From: Caulobacteraceae bacterium
GTDB lineage: Bacteria; Pseudomonadota; Alphaproteobacteria; Caulobacterales; Caulobacteraceae
Assembly (NCBI GenBank): GCA_004144935.1
Contig: SDZP01000103.1
Coordinates: 1-10,325, forward strand
Direction of reading: 5' to 3'
Length of the DNA: 10,325 bases
The position numbers were made by a program, and so were the translations under genes. Positions 1-5,643 of the stretch are shown piece by piece; the stretch's first letter is position 1, and the number at the start of each line of letters is the position of its first letter. The notes under the pieces are model-generated. The model saw only the letters and a list, made by a program, of their open reading frames with translations. It ran no database searches and was not told the DNA's origin.

Positions 1-554
1 CCATCGTCTGGCCCTTCGACGACCTCGACATCATCGCCGGCCAGGGGACCGTCGGCCTGGAGCTGGAGGCCCAGGCGCGCGGCGCCGGCGTGCGCCTCGA
101 CCTCGTCCTCACCCCCGTCGGCGGCGGCGGCCTGGCGGCCGGCGACAGATGCCGGATGGCGGTGGAGACGCCGGCCGCCGAGGTCTGGGGCGTCGAACCG
201 GCCGCCTTCGACGACACCGCCCGAAGCCTGGCCACCGGAGAGCGTCAGTCCATCGATCCTGCCGCCCGCTCGATCTGCGACGCCCTGCAATCCCCCGCCC
301 CCGGCCGCCTGACCCTGCCTCTCAACAGCGCCAACCTGGCCGGGGTGCTGACCGTGACAGACGCCGAGGTGGCCGAGGCCATGCGCTTCGCCTTTACCTG
401 GCTGAAGCTGGTGGTCGAGCCGGGCGGGATCGTGGCGCTGGCGGCCCTGCTGGCCGGCAAGGTGACCCTGGACGGGCGCGCGGCCGGCGTGGTGCTCTCG
501 GGCGGCAACGTCGATCCAGGCCTGTTCGCCCAGGTGCTGGCGCGCGAGATCTGA
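1..554 (+). CDS. Threonine/serine dehydratase, PLP fold-type II (C-terminal part, 5' end outside window)
   Basis: This is a pyridoxal-phosphate enzyme that would deaminate threonine or serine (or a hydroxyaspartate) to a 2-oxo acid and ammonia in the cytoplasm. Reading is open from base 3 and gives 183 residues; relatives are about 320, so roughly the last 55-60% is present. The segment DIIAGQGTVGLE at the left edge, the glycine-rich phosphate loop PVGGGGLAAG (bases 114-143), the VEPAAFDD stretch, the SICDAL segment, LKLVVEPGGIVALAALLAGK (bases 402-461) and the final VVLSGGNVD are all typical of TdcB/serine racemase-type dehydratases. No C-terminal ACT regulatory domain follows, so it resembles the catabolic rather than the biosynthetic IlvA form. 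The helix after the glycine loop (DRCRMAVET) is unusually polar for the family. The active-site lysine lies upstream and cannot be checked. It converges on the minus-strand gene, leaving 18 bp. Exact substrate is not determinable; 3-hydroxyaspartate dehydratase is an alternative. Confidence 0.9.
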   Translation, partial: IVWPFDDLDIIAGQGTVGLELEAQARGAGVRLDLVLTPVGGGGLAAGDRCRMAVETPAAEVWGVEPAAFDDTARSLATGERQSIDPAARSICDALQSPAPGRLTLPLNSANLAGVLTVTDAEVAEAMRFAFTWLKLVVEPGGIVALAALLAGKVTLDGRAAGVVLSGGNVDPGLFAQVLAREI

Positions 555-572
555 GCCCCGGGCGGACCGGCG

Positions 573-1982
573 TCAGGCGACCGCGATCGCCGGCTCCGTC
601 AGGATGGCGTCGCGCCAGCTCGACGCCCAGTGAGACACCTTCGCCACCAGCTCGGCCATGTTGACCGGCTTGGCGATACAGTCGTCCATTCCCGCCTCGA
701 CATAGGTCTGGATCTGGGCCGGCAGGGTGTTGGCGGTCAGGGCGATGATGGGGGTGAAGGCCGCGGCGCCGTCCAGGGCCCGGATCATGCGCGTGGCGGT
801 CACCCCATCCATGACCGGCATCTGGATGTCCATCAGGATCACATCCCAATCCCCGTCCTTCGCCGCCTCGACGCCGGCGCGGCCGTCGCTGGCGGTTTCA
901 CAGACCACGTCCATGGCCCCGAGCATGGCCTGGACCAGGACCCGGTTGTTCTCGTTGTCATCGACATAGAGGGCCCTGACGGCGCCGTCGGCGACCGGCG
1001 CCCGCGGCCCGGCGATGGCCGCGACGGCGGTGTCGAAGCGCTCCGCAACCGGCGACTGAATCGGCTGGCCCGAGGGGTCGGCGATCATCTGGTTGACGAC
1101 GTCCAGCAGCCCCAGGCCGGCCGCGTGGATCCGGCCCGCCTGCTCGCTCGCGACGTCCGGCAGTTGGGCGTCGAGCAGCAGCTGCGAGAAGCCGATCACC
1201 GCGTTGAGCGGCGTGCGCAGTTCGTGCGACATCTCGGTCAGGAACAGCTGGCGGGCTTCAGCCATGCTGGCCTTCTGCTCGGCCGCGCTCCTGGCCATCT
1301 CCGCCTCGACCCGCGGCGTCACATCCTGTTCGATCAGCAGGACACAGGTCCGGCCGGTCACCGGATCCAGAACCGGCCGCGCCTCCATATGGTGCCAGCG
1401 CCGTCCGGCCCGCGTGTCGGCGGCGCGCAGGGCGGCGACAGGCGCGCCGGCGGCGGCCTGCAGCATCACCCCACCCTCCGCCGGATCGGCGAACCGGCGG
1501 CTGAAGGCGTCCTCGGCGGCGCCGTAGGCGTGGAAGGCGGCGGGGTTGGAAAACAGCCGCGCCCCCTCTGCGTCGAACAGGCTGATCAGCGTCGAGGCGT
1601 GGCGAAGGGCCTCCGCCGCGCGCCGGTCCTCGGCCGGGATGTCCTCGATCGCCGCCTCGAACAGCAGCAGCGTATGGCCTTCGTCGTCGACGATCGCCGA
1701 CACGGTCGCCTGGGTCGCGACCGGCCGGCCATGCGGGAAGAAGGTCCATCGCTCGCTGACGGCCTCGCCCAGGGCGGTCTGCTCGACAAGCCGCCGGATC
1801 CGCGCCTGCATCGCCGGCGAGCGGGCCGAGAAGTTGCGTTCGGCTAGGGCCTGGAGGCTGTCGGCGCCCCACAGGCCGAGCGCGGCCGGGTTGGCGTAGG
1901 GCTTTTGACCCGTATCGGGATCGTACAGCCAGACAGGCCGCCGCAACCGGTCCCATCCTGCAGCGAAACTGTGTCGAGCCAT
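573..1982 (-). CDS. PAS-PAS-HisKA-receiver protein lacking the HATPase domain (hybrid histidine kinase-like)
   Basis: A 469-residue signalling protein with no signal peptide or membrane segment, so probably cytoplasmic. Two PAS-like sensor regions lie at about residues 10-115 (WLYDPDTG and YANPAALGLWG) and 125-222 (ISLFDAEGARLFSNPAAF). A short coiled linker leads to a HisKA dimerisation helix with H-box SHELRTPLNAVIGFSQLL; phospho-acceptor His253. A receiver domain spans residues 336-455 with acidic pair Asp341/Asp342, phospho-acceptor Asp385 in MDIQMPVMDG, Thr416 and Lys438 in IAKPV. Only about 35 residues (301-335) separate HisKA from the receiver, where a roughly 130-residue ATP-binding domain with N, G1 and G2 boxes would normally sit; no such boxes are seen. 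It is therefore unlikely to autophosphorylate and may act as a phosphotransfer protein or partner of another kinase. The ATG at 1982 is chosen because PAS homology begins about 15 residues later; only a weak ribosome site precedes it. Divergent from the aldolase gene. Confidence 0.9.
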   Translation of the reverse strand: MARHSFAAGWDRLRRPVWLYDPDTGQKPYANPAALGLWGADSLQALAERNFSARSPAMQARIRRLVEQTALGEAVSERWTFFPHGRPVATQATVSAIVDDEGHTLLLFEAAIEDIPAEDRRAAEALRHASTLISLFDAEGARLFSNPAAFHAYGAAEDAFSRRFADPAEGGVMLQAAAGAPVAALRAADTRAGRRWHHMEARPVLDPVTGRTCVLLIEQDVTPRVEAEMARSAAEQKASMAEARQLFLTEMSHELRTPLNAVIGFSQLLLDAQLPDVASEQAGRIHAAGLGLLDVVNQMIADPSGQPIQSPVAERFDTAVAAIAGPRAPVADGAVRALYVDDNENNRVLVQAMLGAMDVVCETASDGRAGVEAAKDGDWDVILMDIQMPVMDGVTATRMIRALDGAAAFTPIIALTANTLPAQIQTYVEAGMDDCIAKPVNMAELVAKVSHWASSWRDAILTEPAIAVA

Positions 1983-2161
1983 CCGGGACCGTCAATCATC
2001 AAATACCGGTCGACTGTTCAGCCTAACTCCTAACGAAACCCCTACGGGAGGGCCTCGGCGGGCGGCGCTCTGCGACAATATTTACCTGCGAGACTTTCCC
2101 GGACCCTGAAAAGCCCGGTCGCCCCCTTTGCGAATTGCCCGCCAGCCCGCAGGATCGCCGC
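1983..2161. other. Divergent intergenic region between the kinase-like gene and the aldolase gene
   Basis: These 179 bp should contain promoters for both divergent genes. The part around 2080-2092 is AT-richer than its surroundings and could hold a -10 element for the plus-strand operon, but I cannot match a complete -35/-10 pair with confidence. A short CCC-TAC-GGG hairpin is visible near 2040-2048. No longer repeat or operator is evident. Confidence 0.5.
2151..2154 (+). promoter_or_regulatory. Ribosome binding site that sets the start of the aldolase gene
   Basis: AGGA lies 7 nt before the ATG at 2162 and makes that start preferable to an in-frame TTG at 2135, which has no comparable site. 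The 11 nt GCAGGATCGCC at 2149-2159 recur before the CoA-transferase ATG at 5640 at exactly the same distance. Confidence 0.7.
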
Positions 2162-3352
2162 ATGTTCACCACCTTCAAGCCGCTGCAAACCCCCGCCCTG
2201 GTCATCGACCTTGCCGCCCTGGAAGCCAACCTCGCCGCCATGCAGGCCCTCTGCGACGCCGCCGGCGTCCGCCTGCGTGCCCACGGCAAGACCCACAAAT
2301 GCGCCGCCCTCGCCTGGCGGCAGATGCAGCACGGCGCCGCCGGCCTCTGCGCCCAGACCATCGGCGAGGCCGAGGCCTTCGTCGCCGGCGGCATCGCCGA
2401 CGTGCTGATCACCGCCCCGGCCCCGGCCTGGGCCGCCCCGCGCATCGCCGCCCTCACCGGACGCGGCGCGACCATCGGCGCCGTCGCCGACCATGCCGAC
2501 CAGGTCGCCTGGCTGGGCGCCGCCGCCCGCGCCGAAGGCGGGATCATCGATCTCGTCGTCGACCTCGACCCAGGCACTCATCGCACCGGCGCCCATCCGG
2601 ACCAAGTCGTCGCCCTCGCTCGCCTCGCCGCCGGGACCGAAGGCCTGCGCTTCGCCGGCCTCCAGGCCTATGCCGGCCACATCCAGCACATCGGCCCGGC
2701 CGCCGAGCGCAAGGCCGCCTATGACGCCGTCATCGCCCGCACAGCCAAGGTGCGCGACGCCCTGGCCGCCGCCGGCCTGCCGCCCCCCGTCGTCACCGGC
2801 GGCGGCACCGGCACCCACGCCTTCGACCTGGCCAGCGGTGTCTTCACCGAACTGCAGGCCGGCAGCTATGCGGTCATGGACGCCGAGTACGAGGTCTGCG
2901 AGGCCCCAAATTCCCTGGGCGCCGGCGCTGGTTGGGGCTTCCGGCAGGCCATGTTCCTGGCCGCCACCGTCGTCTCGGCCAACCACAAGAGCCATGTCAC
3001 CATCGACGCCGGCTTCAAGGCTCTCTCCAGCGATGGTCCACCCGCCAGGGTGGCCTGGGGCGCCGCCGCCAGGGCCCTCTGGCGTCCGATGGGCGACGAG
3101 CACGGCATGGTCCTGCACCCCAGCGCCATCCCCCTCCTGAAGGGCGGCGACTTCGTCACCGCCGTCGAGGCCCTCGACGCCGACGACAGCCAGCCCTGGC
3201 GCAATGACGCCCCGCGCCTTGGCGACACCGTCTGGCTGCAGCCGGGCCACTGCGACCCGACCATCAACCTGCATGACGCCTTGATTGTCGTGGCGGAAGA
3301 CGGGTCATGGGAACGCTGGGCTGTCGACGCGCGCCGCGTCACGGCCGCCTGA
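2162..3352 (+). CDS. D-threonine aldolase / 3-hydroxy-D-aspartate aldolase family protein (DSD1 family)
   Basis: A 396-residue PLP enzyme of fold type III (alanine racemase-like barrel followed by a beta domain). Known members cleave D-beta-hydroxy amino acids to glycine plus an aldehyde, or dehydrate D-serine. The N-terminal TPALVIDLAALEANLAAMQ opens the barrel; HGKTHK at residues 41-46 carries the PLP-binding lysine, most likely Lys43. VDLDPGTHRTG (133-143) and GGGTGTH (213-219, phosphate binding) follow. The C-terminal metal motif is PGHCDPTINLHD, with His363 and Asp365 placed as in Mn-dependent D-threonine aldolases. Zinc-dependent eukaryotic D-serine dehydratases have Cys at the second position, so aldolase activity is favoured; this is inference from family knowledge. 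Length is normal. The usual Pro before HGKTHK is Ala40. The short-chain dehydrogenase starts 22 bp later, probably in the same transcript. Substrate (threonine, phenylserine, 3-hydroxyaspartate) cannot be fixed from sequence. Confidence 0.92.
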   Translation: MFTTFKPLQTPALVIDLAALEANLAAMQALCDAAGVRLRAHGKTHKCAALAWRQMQHGAAGLCAQTIGEAEAFVAGGIADVLITAPAPAWAAPRIAALTGRGATIGAVADHADQVAWLGAAARAEGGIIDLVVDLDPGTHRTGAHPDQVVALARLAAGTEGLRFAGLQAYAGHIQHIGPAAERKAAYDAVIARTAKVRDALAAAGLPPPVVTGGGTGTHAFDLASGVFTELQAGSYAVMDAEYEVCEAPNSLGAGAGWGFRQAMFLAATVVSANHKSHVTIDAGFKALSSDGPPARVAWGAAARALWRPMGDEHGMVLHPSAIPLLKGGDFVTAVEALDADDSQPWRNDAPRLGDTVWLQPGHCDPTINLHDALIVVAEDGSWERWAVDARRVTAA

Positions 3353-3374
3353 AAAACAAGGCGGGAGTGGAACC

Positions 3375-4103
3375 ATGGATCTCGATTTTACCGGCAAGCG
3401 CGTGCTCGTCGTCGGCGGCAGCAGCGGCATCGGCAACGGCATCGCCCATGGCTTCCGCGAGCGCGGCGCAAAGGTCGCCGTCTGGGGCACCCGCCCGCAC
3501 GGCGACTACAAGGCCGAGGACGGCTCCGACCTCGAGGGCCTGACCTTCCAGCAAGTCGACGCCAGCGACAATGACGCCGTCGCCGGCGCCCCCAGCCCGT
3601 TTGACGGCCTCGACGTCCTGGTCCTCGCCCAGGGCACGGTCCTCTACCGCAAGGGCGAGTTCGAGATGGAGGGTTTCCGCAAGGTGGTCAGCGTCAACCT
3701 CGACAGCCTGATGGCCTGCTCGATGCGCTTCTTCGAGGACCTCAAGGCCAGCGCCGGCAGCATCATCACCATCAGCTCCACCGCCGCCTTCCACGCCACG
3801 CGCGGCAACCCGGCCTACACCGCCTCCAAGGCCGGCGCCGTGGCCCTGACCCGCACCCTGGCCCAGTCCTGGGCCCGGGACGGCGTGCGGGTGAACGGCG
3901 TGGCGCCGGGCCTGGTCGACACCAAGCTGACCAAGGTCACCACCGAAAACCCCGAACGCCTGGCCGGCGCCCTGCGCGGCATCCCGATGGGCCGCCTCGG
4001 CCTCCCCGTCGACATGGCCGGCCCGGTGATGTTCCTGGCCTCGCCCCTGGCCGCCTACGTCACCGGCCAGACCCTGATCGTCGACGGCGGGTTGTCGCTG
4101 TAG
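3375..4103 (+). CDS. Short-chain dehydrogenase/reductase (SDR family, classical type)
   Basis: A 242-residue NAD(P)-dependent oxidoreductase with a Rossmann fold, cytoplasmic. The cofactor loop GGSSGIG is at residues 14-20. The catalytic tetrad is complete: Asn108 (VSVNLDSLM), Ser135 (ITISSTAAF), Tyr148 and Lys152 (YTASK). VRVNGVAPGLVDT (171-183) and the C-terminal VTGQTLIVDGG (229-239) are the classical signatures that follow. The usual NNAG motif after strand 4 is replaced by LAQG (84-87). Trp-Gly-Thr-Arg after the second strand (37-40) puts an arginine where NADP(H)-preferring members often have one, so NADP is mildly favoured. The start at 3375 has GGGAG-type ribosome site 5-11 nt upstream; an earlier in-frame start would overlap the aldolase and lacks homology. 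Coupled to the aldolase gene with a 22-bp gap, it could process the aldehyde or hydroxy-acid product, but its substrate is unknown; many such genes are loosely annotated as 3-oxoacyl-ACP reductase. Confidence 0.93.
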   Translation: MDLDFTGKRVLVVGGSSGIGNGIAHGFRERGAKVAVWGTRPHGDYKAEDGSDLEGLTFQQVDASDNDAVAGAPSPFDGLDVLVLAQGTVLYRKGEFEMEGFRKVVSVNLDSLMACSMRFFEDLKASAGSIITISSTAAFHATRGNPAYTASKAGAVALTRTLAQSWARDGVRVNGVAPGLVDTKLTKVTTENPERLAGALRGIPMGRLGLPVDMAGPVMFLASPLAAYVTGQTLIVDGGLSL

Positions 4104-4114
4104 GCCCCCAACCA

Positions 4115-4251
4115 CCGTCATCCCGGAAAGCGCGCAGCGCTTATCCGGGACCCAGGGGCTGCTACGCGCCGACCGCAAAGCCGCGGCCGATAGCGAGATC
4201 ACGCACCCCTGGGTCCCGGATAGCCCGCTTCGCGGTCTTCCGGGATGACGG
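4115..4251. repeat. Two-unit palindromic intergenic repeat (REPIN/BIME-like), family A
   Basis: Two hairpin units face each other. Outer arms 4115-4128 (CCGTCATCCCGGAA) and 4238-4251 are perfect 14-bp inverted repeats; inner arms 4143-4158 (ATCCGGGACCCAGGGG) and 4206-4221 are perfect 16-bp inverted repeats. Each half also folds by itself: TCCCGGA at 4121-4127 pairs with TCCGGGA at 4144-4150 around a nested AAGCGC-GCA-GCGCTT stem (4128-4142), and TCCCGGA at 4214-4220 pairs with 4239-4245 around CCGC-TTC-GCGG. Repeats beginning GTCATCCCGG are, from general knowledge, abundant between genes in alphaproteobacteria. The element lies 11 bp after the SDR stop, so it may stabilise or end that transcript. 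No T-tract follows, so it is not a classical intrinsic terminator. Confidence 0.88.
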
Positions 4252-4360
4252 CAGGAGGGGTGGCGACCCTTGTGCGAACCCTCGGCCGCCCGAGCGGAAT
4301 GTTGGGCCGAGATCAAAATGCTGGTTGATCCCGGCCCCGGCAGCTTTCAGGTACTGCGGC
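4252..4360. other. Leader region upstream of the hydroxyacid dehydrogenase operon
   Basis: This 109-bp stretch between the palindromic repeat and the next ATG should hold the promoter of the three-gene operon if the repeat separates the transcripts. The segment 4300-4330 is AT-richer than its surroundings. A small CTCGG/CCGAG stem is present near 4280-4293. I cannot assign a specific sigma-factor promoter. Confidence 0.4.
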
Positions 4361-5332
4361 ATGCAGATCCTCATGTCCGACGACGCCTACAGCCGCATCG
4401 CCGGTGACCTCCCGACAGACCTCGACATCCTCACCCTAGGCCCCGAGGGCGAAGTCCGCCGCGGCGGGACCGTGATCACCGACAGCGACCCGGAGGTCTT
4501 CTGGATCAGCGGCGACCTCTGGCTGGCCGGCCGCCTGCCCGGCATGTTCCGCCAGATCCTCGGCGGCCGGTCGGGCAAATGGGCTCAGACCTTCAACGCC
4601 GGCCTCGACAGCCCGATCTTCAACAGCCTGATGGCCAAGGGCGTGCGGCTGACCAAGTCCAGCGCCCAGGGCCCGGCCATCGCCGAATACGTCATCGCCC
4701 ACGCCTTCAGCCTGCTTCACCCGATCGCCGAGGCGAAGGCTGCCCAGGCGGCCCACGACTGGCGGCGGATCAATTTCCGCGAGATCGGATCGACCCGCTG
4801 GCTGATGGTCGGCTTCGGGGCCATCGGCTCGGAGATCGCCGCCCGACTGAAGCCGTTCGGGGCCCACCTGACCGTCGTGCGCCGCGACATTACGCCGGAC
4901 CCGCTGATCGACGCGGTGCGCCCGATCGGCGACCTCGTCGCCCTCGCCGCCGAGGCCGATGTCGTCGTCCTGGCCTGCGCCCTCACCGACCAGACGCGCG
5001 GCATCGCCGGGGCCGAGTTCTTCGCGGCCTTGAAGCCCGGCGCCCTGTTCATCAACATCGGCCGCGGCGGCCTGGTCGACGAAGCCGCCTTGGGCGCTGG
5101 CCTGGATCGCAACCAGCCGGCCATGGCCGTGCTCGACGTCTTCGAGACCGAACCCCTGCCGGCCGACGCCTGGTTCTGGGACCATCCCCAGGTCGTCGCC
5201 ACCGCCCATTGCTCGGCCGCCAGCGACGGGGTCGAGCCGCGCGGCGACCGGCTGTTCCTCGAGAACCTGCGCCGCTACCGGGCCGGGGAGCCGCTGCTGA
5301 ACGAAGCCCAGCCCAGCGAGGTCGGCCTCTGA
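4361..5332 (+). CDS. D-isomer-specific 2-hydroxyacid dehydrogenase (glyoxylate/hydroxypyruvate reductase-like)
   Basis: A 323-residue NAD(P)-dependent dehydrogenase that interconverts 2-oxo acids and D-2-hydroxy acids in the cytoplasm. The nucleotide-binding loop GFGAIG is at residues 151-156, and the catalytic triad is visible: Arg235 in NIGRGGLVDE, Glu264 in FETEPLP and His283 in TAHCSA. The segment GPAIAEYVIAHAF (104-116) before the Rossmann domain is typical. After the second strand the sequence reads TVVRRD (171-176) where NAD enzymes carry Asp; two arginines suggest NADPH, as in glyoxylate/hydroxypyruvate reductases. The start at 4361 has AGGT about 9 nt upstream; ATG 4373 is an alternative. 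The stop TGA at 5330-5332 overlaps the next ATG by one base, indicating translational coupling. Substrate is not fixed: glyoxylate, hydroxypyruvate or a branched 2-oxo acid are all possible. Confidence 0.9.
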   Translation: MQILMSDDAYSRIAGDLPTDLDILTLGPEGEVRRGGTVITDSDPEVFWISGDLWLAGRLPGMFRQILGGRSGKWAQTFNAGLDSPIFNSLMAKGVRLTKSSAQGPAIAEYVIAHAFSLLHPIAEAKAAQAAHDWRRINFREIGSTRWLMVGFGAIGSEIAARLKPFGAHLTVVRRDITPDPLIDAVRPIGDLVALAAEADVVVLACALTDQTRGIAGAEFFAALKPGALFINIGRGGLVDEAALGAGLDRNQPAMAVLDVFETEPLPADAWFWDHPQVVATAHCSAASDGVEPRGDRLFLENLRRYRAGEPLLNEAQPSEVGL

Positions 5333-5643
5333 TGACCCGCCGCCGGTGGCTGGTCGCCGGGGGTCTGGCCCTGCTCGCCCTCCTGGCCCTGGCCTGGACC
5401 CAGCTGGCCCCCTGGCCCCGCACCGGCGCGACTTACGTCGCCAAGCAGATGTGCTCCTGCCTGTTCCTGACCGGCCGGACGGAGGCCAGCTGCCGCACCG
5501 ACTTCGGCGACTATGTGAACCGCTATAGCCTGGCCGTCGACCGCGGCGGCCTGCCCCGCACCGCGAGAGTCACCGCCTCCCTCGCCATGTTCCGGGGCGA
5601 AGCGGTGTATGATCAGGGGTACGGATGCAGGATCGCCCGATGA
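5332..5643 (+). CDS. Small membrane-anchored or secreted cysteine-containing protein, function unknown
   Basis: A 103-residue protein translationally coupled on both sides: its ATG overlaps the previous stop (TGATG at 5330-5334) and its TGA overlaps the next start (ATGA at 5640-5643). The N-terminus has a positive patch (MTRRRW) and one hydrophobic segment, about residues 6-25 (LVAGGLALLALLALAW), fitting an uncleaved anchor or a signal peptide with the rest in the periplasm. The remainder contains four cysteines, Cys41, Cys43, Cys54 and Cys99, which could form disulfides, and a final YDQGYGC motif. The pattern AK-x-x-CSCLF-x-x-GRTEASC with a terminal YGC resembles, from memory, the short region preceding the beta-lactamase-like domain of some periplasmic serine hydrolases in sphingomonads and relatives. 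Here no hydrolase domain follows, so it may be a free-standing version of that module. That comparison is tentative. High G+C at third codon positions and tight overlaps support that it is a real gene. Confidence 0.82.
   Translation: MTRRRWLVAGGLALLALLALAWTQLAPWPRTGATYVAKQMCSCLFLTGRTEASCRTDFGDYVNRYSLAVDRGGLPRTARVTASLAMFRGEAVYDQGYGCRIAR
5629..5632 (+). promoter_or_regulatory. Ribosome binding site that sets the CoA-transferase start
   Basis: AGGA lies 7 nt before ATG 5640, inside the end of the upstream small gene, in the same GCAGGATCGCC context as at 2149-2159. A competing AGGGG at 5615-5619 precedes an in-frame ATG at 5625. The ATGA overlap with the upstream stop and the better spacing favour 5640. 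Confidence 0.55.

Noticed and set aside
630..1847. A 405-codon plus-strand open frame antisense to the kinase-like gene
   Set aside because: It is rich in Arg, Gly, Asp and His with no family motif, as expected for the complement of a GC-rich gene. The opposite strand has clear PAS, HisKA and receiver domains.
1985..1995. TTGACGG on the minus strand just before the kinase-like ATG, resembling a -35 box
   Set aside because: A matching -10 would fall inside the coding region, and the PAS homology requires a start at or near 1982. Probably chance.
2042..3274. A long minus-strand open frame opposite the D-threonine aldolase gene
   Set aside because: Gly/Ala/Asp-rich low-information sequence without motifs; the plus-strand gene has complete PLP and metal-binding signatures.
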